A DNA stretch of 64,000 nucleotides from Streptomyces naganishii JCM 4654 (GTDB lineage: Bacteria; Actinomycetota; Actinomycetes; Streptomycetales; Streptomycetaceae). The stretch is from positions 372,001 to 436,000 of the forward strand of contig NZ_BMVF01000002.1 of NCBI RefSeq assembly GCF_014650575.1. The letters are read 5' to 3'. Both the position numbers and the translations under genes were made by a program. Within the stretch, counting starts at the first letter, position 1; every line of letters starts with the position of its first letter. The notes under the pieces are model-generated. The model did no database searches. It was not told the DNA's origin and was given only the letters and a program-made list of their open reading frames with translations. Positions 26,094-36,600 of this stretch are shown here, piece by piece.

Positions 26094-27017
26094 ATGACCG
26101 ACGACAGCCGTACCGTGGCCGTCCTGGGCACCGGGATCATGGGCGCCGCGATGGCCCGCAACCTGGCGCGGGCCGGGCACACCGTCCGGGTGTGGAACCG
26201 CACCCGCGCCAAGGCCGAGCCGCTGGCCGCCGACGGCGCGCAGGTGACCGCCACCCCGGCCGAGGCGGTGCGCGACGCCGACGTGGTGCTGACGATGCTG
26301 TTCGACGGCGACACGGTGCTGGAGGTGATGCGCGAGGCGGCCCCGGAGGTCCCCCAGGGGGCCGCTTGGGTGCAGTCGACCACCTCCGGCCTGCGTTCGG
26401 CCGCCGAACTCGCCGCCCTCGCCCGCGAACACGGTCTGCTGTTCTACGACGCGCCCGTGCTGGGCACCAAGCAGCCCGCGGAGGCGGGGCAGCTGACCGT
26501 GCTGGCGGCGGGCCCGGCCGAGGGGCGCGACGCGGTGACCCCGGTGTTCGAGGCGGTCGGCGCCCGCACGGTGTGGACCGGGGACGACGGAGCGGCGGCC
26601 ACCGCCACCCGGCTGAAGCTGGTCACCAACAGCTGGGTCGTCGCGGCCACCGCCGCCACCGGTGAGGTCCTCGCCCTGGCCAAGGGGCTCGGCGTGGACC
26701 CGCAGGCCTTCTTCGACCTCATCTCCGGCGGCCCGCTCGACATGGGCTACCTGCACGCCAAGGCCGCGCTGATCCTCGAGGGCGGCCTGCTGCCGGCGAG
26801 CTTCGCGGTGACGACCGCGGAGAAGGACGCCCGCCTGATCGTGGAGGCCGGCCGGGAGCACGGCGTCCGCCTCGACGTGGCCGCCGCGAGCGCCGAACGC
26901 TTCGCCCGCGCCGCCGCCCAGGGCCACGCGGACGAGGACATGGCGGCGGCCTACTACGCCAGCTTCGAGGGCGAGGCGGGCGCTCACCCCAGGCAGACCA
27001 CCAGCAGGCAGAGCTGA
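26094..27017 (+). CDS. NAD(P)-dependent oxidoreductase of the 6PGDH/3-hydroxyisobutyrate dehydrogenase family
   Basis: A 307-residue enzyme. A Rossmann domain starts with VLGTGIMGAAMARNLARAGH (GxGxxG). The substrate-binding stretch QSTTSGL and the catalytic-lysine region RLKLVTNSWV follow, with a helical C-terminal dimerisation domain. Relatives reduce or oxidise beta-hydroxyacids, succinic semialdehyde or imines, and the substrate cannot be predicted. ATG 26094 has GAGGTGG about nine bases upstream. The last 34 bases overlap the 3' end of the convergent SCO2400-family gene. Confidence 0.9.
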   Translation: MTDDSRTVAVLGTGIMGAAMARNLARAGHTVRVWNRTRAKAEPLAADGAQVTATPAEAVRDADVVLTMLFDGDTVLEVMREAAPEVPQGAAWVQSTTSGLRSAAELAALAREHGLLFYDAPVLGTKQPAEAGQLTVLAAGPAEGRDAVTPVFEAVGARTVWTGDDGAAATATRLKLVTNSWVVAATAATGEVLALAKGLGVDPQAFFDLISGGPLDMGYLHAKAALILEGGLLPASFAVTTAEKDARLIVEAGREHGVRLDVAAASAERFARAAAQGHADEDMAAAYYASFEGEAGAHPRQTTSRQS

Positions 27018-27841
27018 GAGGGCTGGGAGGCCTGCGAGGACCCGGAGCCCTGGGAGGCCGGTGAGGTCTGCGGGGGCTGGGACGGGGTCGTGCCCGTACC
27101 GGCCGGCTGCGAGGCGGTGGAGCCGCCGGATCCGGTCGAGGCCGTGGAGGCGGCGGACCCCGTCGAGCCGGTGGCGTGCTGCGGCACCGTCGTCGTCACG
27201 GAACCGGCCGCCGCCGACCCGCCGGACGCGGTGGCCGGGGAACCGCCCGACTGCCGCGTCACCGGGCCGCCGGGGGCCGCGGTGTGCGGGGACGTGACCG
27301 CGTTCGAGTGGAAGCCCGGGGCCGAGGCGTCCTGGGACACCACGACCCCGGTCCGGTGCCGCTCGGGCGCGGGGGCGTGGCTGCCGGGCGCGGTGTGTCC
27401 GGTGCCGGGGGCCGCCGGGGCCTGACCGGTGTCCGGGGTGGCCGGCAGCCTGCTCACGCTGTCGGTGTGCGGGGCCTGCGGCGCGGCCGCGGCCTGGGCG
27501 CGGGCGCCGGACGACCGGTCCATGGAGGCGGCGGTGAGGCCGCCGCCGACCAGGGCCACGGCGGTGGCGAGCAGCGCGCGGCGCTGGGTCTTCTTCCAGC
27601 GGGCCTGCTGCCGGCGCCGCGCCGCCCGCCCGGGCCGCGCGCGCTCGGGCGCCGGGTGGATCTCGTCGAGGGCGGCCGGGGCCGCCTCGGGTGCGGGCGC
27701 GCCGCCCGCTGCGGGGCCCGGTACGAAGGGCGCGGCGGAGTCGGCGGTGGCGTCCGGGGCTATGTCGGGCGCGTACGCGCCGCAGCCGGGGCACACGAGA
27801 GCGCCATTGAGGTGCCGTCGGCACGTGGAGCAGTAGTCCAT
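26984..27841 (-). CDS. SCO2400-family zinc-ribbon membrane protein
   Basis: A 285-residue protein. It starts with a zinc ribbon (Cys 4, 7, 17 and 20 in CSTC...CPGC). A basic stretch (RRRQQARWKKTQRR) and a single transmembrane segment (ALLATAVALVGGGLTAAS) follow. A long Ser/Thr/Pro/Gly-rich tail ends in LCLLVVCLG. The N-terminal pattern is the one I recognise from the SCO2400 family of Streptomyces, which has no assigned function. The tail is presumably outside the membrane. Its end overlaps the convergent oxidoreductase gene by 34 bases. Confidence 0.8.
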   Translation of the reverse strand: MDYCSTCRRHLNGALVCPGCGAYAPDIAPDATADSAAPFVPGPAAGGAPAPEAAPAALDEIHPAPERARPGRAARRRQQARWKKTQRRALLATAVALVGGGLTAASMDRSSGARAQAAAAPQAPHTDSVSRLPATPDTGQAPAAPGTGHTAPGSHAPAPERHRTGVVVSQDASAPGFHSNAVTSPHTAAPGGPVTRQSGGSPATASGGSAAAGSVTTTVPQHATGSTGSAASTASTGSGGSTASQPAGTGTTPSQPPQTSPASQGSGSSQASQPSQLCLLVVCLG

Positions 27842-28057
27842 CCGGTGTTCCGGTTCTTCCCTTGGTAGGCCAGCCGGGCGGCCAGTCACGCTAACAAGGC
27901 TTTCGTGGGACTGTGTGCAGCCTGTGTGACGCTCCTGCGGGGATTCGAGGGGCCCTGCGGGGGCCGTGCGTACCCATGTGTGCGCGGACACCACGCTGAA
28001 CCCCGCCCGCCCGATCCGCATCTGACTGGGCGGACGGGTGTGGAGGAAGGACGGAAC

Positions 28058-29299
28058 GTGCTCAACGGCGAGAGGGCGGCGGCCACGCCCAGCAACGGCG
28101 GGCGGTTCGGCCGTATCGGCCGTTATCCGGTGCGGTGGCACACCGCCCTGCTGACCGTGTGGACGGCCCTGTGGTTCCTCGTGGCCGAGCGACACGGCGC
28201 CGTGTCCTGGCACTACCTGAGAACCGGCGAGGAGCTGCTGTTCAGTCAGGTGCCCGGCGGCGGTCTCGCCCTGTACGCCAACCACCCCGAACTCCAGATC
28301 GGGCCGGTCAGCTTCGTGGTGGCCGCGCTGTTCAGGCCCTTCCCGGCCGCGGCCGGGGAGAACCTCGCCGAGGCGTTCATGTCCGGGCTGGGCCTGTACA
28401 TGCTGGTCCTGGTGGGGCGTACGGCCGCCGAGCACAACCTGGGCACGGGCGTGAACCACAAGCGCCTCCAGCAGCGGGTGCTGATCGCCGGGGCCGCCTT
28501 CATCCCGATGTGGGTGGAGGTCTCGGTGCGGTTCGCGCACCTGGACGACGTGCTGGCGCTGTTCTTCACCACCCTCGCGGTGCGGGCGCTGGTGCGCGGC
28601 AACGCCACCGCCGTGGGCGTGATGCTGGCGCTGGCCATGGACTCCAAGCCGTGGGCGGTGGGCTTCCTGCCGCTGCTGCTGGTGCTGCCCCGCCCGGTGC
28701 GGCTGCGCGCGACCCTGTGGGCGGTGGGGCTGGTGGCCGTGGCCTGGCTGCCGTTCTACCTCACCCACTTGAACACGTTCGCCGCGGCCCGCTTCACCAT
28801 CCCCAACCAGCCGGCCTCGGCGCTGCGCTGGTTCGGCGTGAACGACCCGGCGACCCCCTGGTGGGACCGCCCGGCGCAGATGAGCCTCGGCATGGCCCTC
28901 GGCGCGCTGGCGGTGCGGCGGCAGCGCTGGGCGGCGGTGGTGTTACTGGCCGCCGACGCGCGCATCGTGCTGGACCCGAGCGTCTACACGTACTACAACG
29001 CCTCGGTGCTGCTCGGCACGCTGATCTGGGACTCCATCGGCCAGCGGCGGCTGGTGCCCTGGGTCAGCTGGATAGCGCTGATCTCCCTGTACGGCAGCGT
29101 CCTGCTGATCCCCTCCGACTCCGCGCGCGGCCTGATCCGGCTGGCCTTCGCGGTGGGCTCCGCCCTGTACGTCCTGTGGTGGCCCCAGCGCACGCCCCGC
29201 AACAGGCGCGCGCCGAGGAGCGAGACCGGGCCGCCGCTGCTGCCGAGGCAGCGCGGTGTGCGCAACCGTCAGGCCAGGTCGGTCAGTTCGTCCGCGTAG
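28058..29299 (+). CDS. Polytopic membrane protein, GT-C/GT87-like
   Basis: A 413-residue protein with about ten hydrophobic segments. Features reminiscent of GT-C glycosyltransferases of the GT87/DUF2029 type include a polar motif after the first segments (SWHYLRTGEELLF), a lysine-proline motif in AMDSKPWAVGFLPLLL, and polyprenyl-transferase-like spacing of loops. A catalytic acidic pair is not certain (HLDD at the fifth segment is one candidate). It may transfer a sugar from polyprenyl phosphate to the envelope. GTG 28058 has GGAGGAAGG upstream. It overlaps the convergent small gene by 31 bases. Confidence 0.7.
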   Translation: MLNGERAAATPSNGGRFGRIGRYPVRWHTALLTVWTALWFLVAERHGAVSWHYLRTGEELLFSQVPGGGLALYANHPELQIGPVSFVVAALFRPFPAAAGENLAEAFMSGLGLYMLVLVGRTAAEHNLGTGVNHKRLQQRVLIAGAAFIPMWVEVSVRFAHLDDVLALFFTTLAVRALVRGNATAVGVMLALAMDSKPWAVGFLPLLLVLPRPVRLRATLWAVGLVAVAWLPFYLTHLNTFAAARFTIPNQPASALRWFGVNDPATPWWDRPAQMSLGMALGALAVRRQRWAAVVLLAADARIVLDPSVYTYYNASVLLGTLIWDSIGQRRLVPWVSWIALISLYGSVLLIPSDSARGLIRLAFAVGSALYVLWWPQRTPRNRRAPRSETGPPLLPRQRGVRNRQARSVSSSA

Positions 29300-29634
29300 A
29301 CCTGGGACAGCGGCTGCGGGCCCACGTACTGCTGGCAGTTGCACTGCCCGGGCTCGAAGCGCAGCGGCTTCTTGTTCTCGTCCCAGGCGGTCGGCACCTC
29401 CACGCGCTCGTGGCAGCGGCCGCTCTTGTCGTGCTTGGACAGATGGTGCGTGCAGCCGCACACCGGCTCGGGCGGTCGCTGCGCGGCCTCGACGGCCAGC
29501 CGCTCGGACTTCCTCGCCTCCAGCAACTCCATCCTCCGCTGGTGCCGGTTGCGCATGGCGGTGCGGACGGTGTCGGCGAGCCACGCGAAGCCCCCCGTCC
29601 AGAACAGGATCAGCACCCACCAGATCCAGCTCAT
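29269..29634 (-). CDS. Small membrane-anchored Cys-rich protein, function unknown
   Basis: A 121-residue protein. An N-terminal transmembrane segment (SWIWWVLILFWTGGFAWLA) is followed by a basic helix. A compact Cys/His-rich part (CGCTHHLSKHDKSGRCHER, then CNCQ) looks able to bind metal. No family is recognised. It lies three bases after the rhomboid-like gene, so the two are probably cotranscribed. Confidence 0.7.
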   Translation of the reverse strand: MSWIWWVLILFWTGGFAWLADTVRTAMRNRHQRRMELLEARKSERLAVEAAQRPPEPVCGCTHHLSKHDKSGRCHERVEVPTAWDENKKPLRFEPGQCNCQQYVGPQPLSQVYADELTDLA

Positions 29635-29637
29635 CGC

Positions 29638-30468
29638 TCACTCACCCTTCCCCCTGATCAGTTCAGGACAAGCATCGGTGCTGCGGGCCTCCCGCACCAG
29701 CACCGCGGGGCCGCCGGTTCGTACGACCGAGGTGCGGCGCACGGGCCGGGGGCGGGCCGCGGCCAGCAGCGCGGTGGCGGGCAGGCGGCGCAGGCCGCGG
29801 TTGTGGCACAGGCCCAGGACGATGGCGGCGGCCACCGCGATCAGGTGCTCGCGGCCGGCCAGATTGGGCTTGACGATCGACTCCACCACCATCGATCCGC
29901 CGGTGAGGAAGAAGACCACCGGGGCCCGCCGCACGATCGACAGATAGGTGAACAGGCCAACCACGGCGGCGGACGGCCCGGTGTCCAGGACGTGTCCCGC
30001 CGAGGGCGGCAGCCCGAGCCCCCACCAGCCGGGCCCGAGCGCGATCATCACCCGCACGGTGAGGGTGCCGGCCAGGGTGGTGACGTAGGAGATGAACAGG
30101 GTGCGGCGGCGGCCGAGGGAGAGCTCGGCGAGCGCGAAGGCGAGGAACAGCTGGGTGATGCCCGCCCACACCGGCAGGTCGAGCGCGGGGACGTAGAGCG
30201 AGACCGGGGTGCGCAGCAGGGCCAGCCACAGCGGCAGGTCCGCCTGGACGCCGCCGAGGAGGCGTACCGCCGTCGCCCCGGTGGGGTGCTGCGCGATGCC
30301 GTGGAAGAAGACCACCCCGAAGGCGGCCACGAAGGCGAGGACGAGGCCGGACAGCCCGCGGTGCGCCAACTCCCGCACGGGGTCCAGGACGATGGCCCGG
30401 AACTCGCCGAGCAGGGTGCGTGCGCCGAAGCGCGCGGCCCGGAACAGTGCCGCGCTCCCCCGGGCCAC
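29638..30468 (-). CDS. Rhomboid-like membrane protein
   Basis: About 276 residues with six or seven hydrophobic segments. The motif DTGPSAAVVGLFTYLSI resembles the catalytic-serine loop of rhomboid proteases (G-x-S). A later REHLIAVAAAIVLG resembles the helix with the catalytic histidine. An intramembrane protease is therefore likely, although the overall match to classical rhomboids is moderate. GTG 30468 was chosen for its GGGGGAGGAAG site; GTG 30495 and ATG 30585 are in frame upstream. Confidence 0.65.
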   Translation of the reverse strand: MARGSAALFRAARFGARTLLGEFRAIVLDPVRELAHRGLSGLVLAFVAAFGVVFFHGIAQHPTGATAVRLLGGVQADLPLWLALLRTPVSLYVPALDLPVWAGITQLFLAFALAELSLGRRRTLFISYVTTLAGTLTVRVMIALGPGWWGLGLPPSAGHVLDTGPSAAVVGLFTYLSIVRRAPVVFFLTGGSMVVESIVKPNLAGREHLIAVAAAIVLGLCHNRGLRRLPATALLAAARPRPVRRTSVVRTGGPAVLVREARSTDACPELIRGKGE

Positions 30469-30662
30469 CGCGCCCGCTTCCTCCCCCGGTCTCACCCGAT
30501 CCCCCCGGACGGCCCGTCGGTCCCGCCGCAGCGCTGTGTCACCGCCGGCTCCTCGAAGCAGTTCCCCCACTCTCGGTCCGCACAACCGTATGGACCGTAA
30601 TCCGGCCCGGCGCGTTCCACAGCACCGGGCGACGTTGCTCTCACCGGGGCCTCACCGCCGTC

Positions 30663-31376
30663 TCACCGCACCGGCGCGCCTCCCCGCGACCGGTAGACGA
30701 CGTAGGGGCGGGCCGCGTAGGCGAGCGGCGCGGCGAAGGCGTGCACGAGCCGGCCGAAGGGCCACAGGGCGAACAGGGCCAGGGCGAGCAGCGCGTGCAG
30801 CCGGTAGAGGAGCGGGGCGTGGGCCATGGCGGTGACGTCGGGGTCCAGCGTGAACAGGCTGCGGAACCAGACGGCGACGCCGAGGCGGTAGTCGTAGGGC
30901 CGACTCACCGAGGAGGCGGTGGCGGTCAGGCCGGCCAGCAGGACCAGGCTCAGCAGCGGGAGGGTGAGCCGGTCGCCGCGGCTGGTCGCGCGCCGCACGG
31001 CGGGCACCCGCAGCCGGCGGTACAGCAGCAGGCCGAGCCCGGTGACCGCCGCGATCCCGGAGGCGCCGCCCATGGTGAGGGCGACCGCGTGGTACTGCTC
31101 CTCGCCGACCCCGAGCCGCCGGGTCAGCCACTCCGGCACGAGCAGGCCCATGACGTGGCCGCCGATGACGAGGAAGAGGGCGTAGTGGAAGAGCGGCCCG
31201 CCGACCTTCAGCAGCCTTGACTCGTGGAGCTGGCTGGAGCGGGTGGTGAAGCCGAAGCGGTCGTAGCGGTAGCGCCAGGCGCTGCCGGCGACCAGCACGG
31301 CCAGGGCCAGGTAGGGCAGGACGCCCCACAGGGCGATGTGCAGGTGTCGCAGCGTGAGATGGGGCCAGGGCGTCAT
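30663..31376 (-). CDS. narI: Respiratory nitrate reductase gamma subunit (cytochrome b)
   Basis: A 237-residue protein with five transmembrane segments that anchors the nitrate reductase and passes electrons from quinol to NarH. Histidines suited to the two b hemes are present in HESRLLKVGGPLFHYALFL and in the C-terminal HAPLLYRLHALLA. It is the last gene of narGHJI. Its ATG overlaps the narJ stop by one base (TGATG), which indicates translational coupling. Confidence 0.95.
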   Translation of the reverse strand: MTPWPHLTLRHLHIALWGVLPYLALAVLVAGSAWRYRYDRFGFTTRSSQLHESRLLKVGGPLFHYALFLVIGGHVMGLLVPEWLTRRLGVGEEQYHAVALTMGGASGIAAVTGLGLLLYRRLRVPAVRRATSRGDRLTLPLLSLVLLAGLTATASSVSRPYDYRLGVAVWFRSLFTLDPDVTAMAHAPLLYRLHALLALALFALWPFGRLVHAFAAPLAYAARPYVVYRSRGGAPVR

Positions 31377-31978
31377 CAGCGGCGCACTCCTTCCTCGCCC
31401 GGCGCGTGCCGCAGCGGGTACGGCAGGAGGCCCGGGGCCGGGTCCTCCCGCACGGGTACGGGTGCCGCCGCGGGCACGGCGGGCAGGGTGGTCAGGACGG
31501 CGCGCACCACACCGGCGTAGGGGCTGCCGTGGGCGGCCAGGCCGCGGGTGAGCAGGGTGAGCGCGCCGTGGTGCTCCCGCAGCAGGGCGGCGCCGGGGCC
31601 GGGGCAGCGGGCGGCGAACTCCAGCAGCGCGGGCAGGTGGTCGGGCAGTTCCCCGCCGGCCGGCTCCCAGCCGTGCTCCCGGTAGCGGGCCTTGAGCGCG
31701 GCGAGGGTGGCGCCCCGGCGGCGGGTGTCGCCGTCGGTGTAGTGGGTCAGGTGCAGGGTGCGGCGGCGGCTGCGGTCGAAGGTGGTGACGTAGCGGGCCG
31801 CCAGGTCGAGCGGGGGCACGGCGGCGGCCCAGCGGCAGAAGCCCCGCAGCAGGCCGGGCGCCTCGCCGGGGAGTCCGGCCAGGGCCACGGCCACCTGCTC
31901 GCGCCGGGCGGGCCAGCTCTCGTCGGGGTAGTCCAGGAGGAGGGAGGCGGCCTGGTGGACCGCGCGGTCGAGGTTCAC
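31376..31978 (-). CDS. narJ: Nitrate reductase assembly chaperone (delta subunit)
   Basis: A 200-residue all-helical cytoplasmic protein of the NarJ/TorD type. It is needed for molybdenum cofactor insertion into NarG and is not part of the final enzyme. Recognisable parts are LLLDYPDESWPARREQV, FDRSRRRTLHLTHYTDGDTR and the LPDHLPALLEF segment. GTG 31978 overlaps the narH stop in a GTGA junction. Confidence 0.95.
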   Translation of the reverse strand: MNLDRAVHQAASLLLDYPDESWPARREQVAVALAGLPGEAPGLLRGFCRWAAAVPPLDLAARYVTTFDRSRRRTLHLTHYTDGDTRRRGATLAALKARYREHGWEPAGGELPDHLPALLEFAARCPGPGAALLREHHGALTLLTRGLAAHGSPYAGVVRAVLTTLPAVPAAAPVPVREDPAPGLLPYPLRHAPGEEGVRR

Positions 31979-33627
31979 TCCCCGGCGCTCCGGCGTGCGG
32001 GGAACAGGCCGCCGGGGCGTCCGCGGCCGTTCCAGTTGAGCAGGTTGACCCGGCCGCGCAGGGACGAGCCGCCCTGCGGGGCGCCCGCCGTGACGGCCGG
32101 GCCGCCGGTGGCCGGGGGCGCGTGGAAGGCCTCCGGGCCGCCGTCCGGCCCGTACATGCCGGGGCCGCCCTCGTGGTCCAGGCTGCAGCCGCCGCGCGCC
32201 CGGCCCGCGCCCTGCGCGCCGGCCACGTAGGTGGTGGGGACGACGTAGCGCTCCTCGTACTTGGCGAGCGCCAGCAGCCGGTACATCGCCTCCAGTCCCC
32301 GCTCGTCCATGCCGACGCCCCGGGCGATCGCCGGGTCGCGCTCCTCGCCGAGGTTGATCCGCCGCATGTGGGCGCGCATCGCCGCCAGCCGGCACAGGGC
32401 CGCCTCCACCGGCGCGGTGTCGCCCGCGGTGAACAGTCCGGCCAGGTACTCCAGCGGGATGCGCAGGGCGTCGATGGCGCCGAACAGGGCCGCCGGGTCC
32501 TCCCCGTCGTGCCCGCCCGCGGTCAGCGCCTCCACCACCGGGGACAGCGGGGGCACGTACCAGACCATCGGCATCGTCCGGTACTCCGGGTGCAGCGGCA
32601 GCGCCACCCGGTACGTCGTGATCAGGTCGCGCACCGGGGAGCGGCGGGCCGCGGTGATCCAGTCGTGCGGGATGCCGGACTCCTCGGCGGCGCGCGCCAC
32701 TTCGGGGTCGTGCGGGTCCAGGAAGCAGCCGAGCTGGGCCTCGTAGAGGTCCCTCTCGTCGGGAACGGAGGCCGCCTCCCCGACCCGGTCGGCGTCGTAG
32801 AGCAGCACGCCGAGGTAGCGCAGCCTGCCCACGCAGGTCTCGGAGCAGACGGTCGGCTCGCCCGCCTCGACGCGCGGGTAGCAGAAGGTGCACTTCTCGG
32901 CCTTGCCGGTGGCGTGGTTGAAGTAGACCTTCTTGTACGGGCAGCCGGTCACGCACATCCGCCAGCCCCGGCAGCGGTCCTGGTCGACCAGGACGATGCC
33001 GTCCTCGATCCGCTTGTAGAGGGCGCCGGAGGGGCAGACCGCCACGCAGGACGGGTTGAGGCAGTGCTCGCAGATGCGCGGCAGGTGGAACATGAACGCC
33101 TGCTCGTACTCCAGCCGCACCCGCTCGTTCATCTTCTCGCTGATCCGGCGCAACACCGGGTCGCCCGCGAGGTGTTCGGGGCCGCCGCCCAGGCTGTCGT
33201 CCCAGTTGGGGCCGCCGGTGACGGCGGTCGGGCGGCCGTCGATCAGGGAGCGGGGGCGTGCGGTGGGCAGGTCGTCGCCCGGCGGGGCGGCGATCAGGGT
33301 CTCGTAGTCGTAGGTCCAGGGCTCGTAGTAGTCCTCCAGCAGGGGCAGTTCGGGGTTGGCGAACAGGCGGGCCAGGCGGCGGGCGCGGCCCCCGGAGCGG
33401 GGGACCGGGCGGCCCCGGGCGTCCAGGCGCCAGCCGCCCTTCCACTTGTCCTGGTCCTCGTGGCCGCGCGGGTAGCCGAGGCCCGGGCGGGTCTCGACGT
33501 TGTTGAACCAGGCGTACTCGGTGCCGGTGCGGTTGGTCCACGTCTGCTTGCAGGTGACCGAGCAGGTGTGGCAGCCGATGCACTTGTCGAGGTTCATGAC
33601 CATGGCGATCTGGCTCATGACGCGCAC
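31975..33627 (-). CDS. narH: Nitrate reductase beta subunit (iron-sulfur protein)
   Basis: A 550-residue subunit that carries four iron-sulfur clusters linking NarI to NarG. The Cys groups are visible: CIGCHTCSVTCK near the N-terminus, CEHCLNPSCVAVCP, CRGWRMCVTGCP (the Trp in place of a Cys marks the 3Fe-4S site) and CTFCYPRVEAGEPTVCSETC. The C-terminal 60 residues are Gly/Pro-rich and longer than usual. GTG 33627 lies one base after the narG stop; ATG 33618 is the alternative start. Confidence 0.96.
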   Translation of the reverse strand: MRVMSQIAMVMNLDKCIGCHTCSVTCKQTWTNRTGTEYAWFNNVETRPGLGYPRGHEDQDKWKGGWRLDARGRPVPRSGGRARRLARLFANPELPLLEDYYEPWTYDYETLIAAPPGDDLPTARPRSLIDGRPTAVTGGPNWDDSLGGGPEHLAGDPVLRRISEKMNERVRLEYEQAFMFHLPRICEHCLNPSCVAVCPSGALYKRIEDGIVLVDQDRCRGWRMCVTGCPYKKVYFNHATGKAEKCTFCYPRVEAGEPTVCSETCVGRLRYLGVLLYDADRVGEAASVPDERDLYEAQLGCFLDPHDPEVARAAEESGIPHDWITAARRSPVRDLITTYRVALPLHPEYRTMPMVWYVPPLSPVVEALTAGGHDGEDPAALFGAIDALRIPLEYLAGLFTAGDTAPVEAALCRLAAMRAHMRRINLGEERDPAIARGVGMDERGLEAMYRLLALAKYEERYVVPTTYVAGAQGAGRARGGCSLDHEGGPGMYGPDGGPEAFHAPPATGGPAVTAGAPQGGSSLRGRVNLLNWNGRGRPGGLFPARRSAGE

Positions 33628-33628
33628 G

Positions 33629-36600
33629 TCAGTACTGCACCTCCTGTGCGCGCCGGCGGATCACGGTGCGGGCGTCGCGCTGGTTGCCGGTGGGGCCGTA
33701 GTAGTTGGGGGCGAAGGAGAGCTGGGCGTAGCCGCCGATGAGGTGGGTGGGTTTGATCAGGACGCGGGTGAGGGCGTTGTGGACGCCGCCGCGCAGGCCG
33801 GTGGCCTCGCTGCGCGGCACGTTCACCAGGCGTTCCTGCACGTGGTACATGAGCACGGTGCCGGGCGGGACGCGGTGGGAGACGATCGCGCGGGCGACCA
33901 CCACCCCGTTGGGGTTGACCGCCTCCACCCAGTCGTTGTCGGCGGCCCCGATCGCCTCGGCGTCGGCCACCGCCATCCAGATCACCGGGCCGCCCCGGGC
34001 CAGGGTCTGCATCAGCAGGTTCTCCTGGTACTCGGAGTGGATCGACCACTTCGAGTGCGGGGTGAGGTAGCGCACGCTCACCTCCCGCTCGCCCGCGACC
34101 GCCTCCGCGGCCAGGTCCAGCGGGGGCCGGTAGACGGGCAGTTGCTCGCCCAGCTCGGCCATCCAGTCGTGGTCGAGGTAGAAGTGCTGGCGGCCGGTGA
34201 GGGTGTGCCAGGGCTTGAGGTGCTCGGTGTTGACGGTGAAGGGCGAGTAGCGGCGGTCGGGGGCCTCCTTGCCGGACCACTCGGGGCTGGTGCCGACCTG
34301 CACGGGCCGGTCCTGGGTGTCGGAGAACACCACCCGCCGCTCGCGCACGGTCTCGGCGAGCGAGCCGAACCCGGAGGCCGGACCGCAGCGTTCGGCGAGC
34401 CGCTCGAACCCCTCGGCGGCCAGCCGCCCGTTGGTGGTGCCGGACAGGGCGAGGATCGCCTCGCACAGCTTCACGTCGGTGTCGAGCAGCGGGCGCCCCC
34501 GCGCGGGTCCGGGCCCGGCGGCCGTGCCGCAGCGTTCGGCGAGGCGGCGCACCTCCGGTCCCGGCCGTACGGTGACGCCCTTGACGGTCATGCCCCGCTC
34601 CTCGCCGAGCGGGCCGAGCGCGGTCAGCTTGTCGGCCACGGCGGTGTAGTCGCGCTCGACGAGCGTGAACGCGGGCAGGTTCACCCCGGGCCGGGCGGTC
34701 GCGCCCTCGCGCCAGTCGGGGACGGTGCCGCCGGGCTGCGCCGTCTCGCCCGGGGTGTCGTGCTGCTGGGGCGTGGCCACCAGGTCGTACGCCACTCCGA
34801 GCCGGCCGGTGGCCAGTTCGCTGAACTTGCGGGCCAGGCAGTGGAAGATCTCGAAGTCGGTGCGGGCCTGCCAGGGCGGGCTGATGGCCGGCGAGAAGGC
34901 GTGCACGAAGGGGTGCATGTCCGTGCTGGACAGGTCGTGCTTCTCGTACCAGGTGGCGGCGGGCAGTACGAGGTCGGCCATCAGCGTGGTCGAGGTCATG
35001 CGGAAGTCGAGGGCGAGCAGCAGGTCGAGCTTGCCGCGTGGCGCCTCCTCACGCCAGGTGACGTCACGGGGGCGCGCGTCCGGCGGGGCCTCGCTCGCGT
35101 GCGCGTTGTCGCTCGCGCCGAGCAGATGGCGCAGGAAGAACTCGTTGCCCTTGGCGGAGGAGCCGATCAGGTTGGCCCGCCACACGGTCAGCACGCGTGG
35201 CCAGTTCTCCGGCGCGTCCGGGTCCTCGCAGGCGAACGACAGCTTTCCGGCCGCCAGTTGGGCTGTGGCCCACTCTCCCGGCTCGCGCCCGCTCTCGCGC
35301 ACCGCCCGGCCGAGCTCCAGGGGGTTGGCGGAGAAGGCGGGCGCGGACGGCATCCAGCCCAGGCGCACCGAACGGGCCACCAGGTCGGCGGTGTGCAGCC
35401 CGGTGAACAGGCCCTTCGCGGTGGGCGCGGCGAGCGCGTCGGCGCCCTGCCCGTCGTAGCGCCACTGGCCGGTGTGCAGGTACCAGTACGGGGTGCCCGC
35501 GACCTGGCGGGAGGGGCGCACCCAGTCGGCGGCGGACTGCAGGTGCTGCCAGCCGGTGTAGGGCCGCACCTTCTCCTGGCCGACGTAGTGCGCCCAGCCG
35601 CCGCCGTTGACGCCCTGGCAGCCGGTGAGCAGGAGCAGGGTGAGGAAGGAGCGGTAGATCGTGTCGGAGTGGAACCAGTGGTTGGTGCCGGCGCCCATGA
35701 CGATCATGCAGCGGCCGCGGGACTTCTCGGCGGTGTGCGCGAACTCCCGGGCGATGCGCACCACCGCGGCCGCCGGCACCGAGGTGATCGGCTCCTGCCA
35801 GGCCGGGGTGTGCGGCTGGGAGGCGTCGTCGTAGCCCGCCGGCCACTGGCCGGGCAGTCCGTCGCGGCCGACGCCGTACTGGGCGAGCAGCAGGTCGAAG
35901 ACGGTGGTCACCCGCCGTCCGCCCACCTCGCGCACCGGCACCGCGCGGGTGACCGGCGCTCCACCGTCGAAGCGGGGCAGGCGGACGGGGGCGCTCGGGT
36001 GGCCGCCCCGCCGGTACAGGGTCAGCTCGGGCTCCACGTCGCCGAGGTCCAGGTTCCAGCGGCCCTCGCCCAGCTTGGACCAGCGGTCTCCGAGGGTGCC
36101 GCCCGGGACCACGGGACGCCCGGAGACCGCGTCCAGCAGCACCGGCTTCCAGTGGGCGTCCTCGCCCGACTCTTCGTCCAGCCCGAGCATGGCCGCGGTG
36201 ACGAACTTGCCCGGCACGCACGCGCCGTCGCGCTCCTCCAGCTCGACCAGGAAGGGCAGGTCGGTGAACCGGCGTACGTAGTCGGCGAAGTGGGGCACCG
36301 TACGGCGCACGAAGAACTCGGTGAGGATCACATGGCCCATGGCCATGGCCAGCGCCCCGTCCGTGCCGGGGTGCGGGTGCAGCCACTCGTCGGCGAACTT
36401 GGTGGCGTCCGCGTAGTCGGGGGAGACCACCACGACCTTCTGGCCGCGGTAGCGGGCCTCGGTCATCCAGTGCGCGTCCGGGGTCCGCGTCACCGGCACG
36501 TTCGAACCCCACAGCATCAGATACGCGGCGTCCCACCAGTCGCCCGACTCCGGCACGTCGGTCTGGTCGCCGAACACCTGCGGGGAGGCGATCGGCAGGT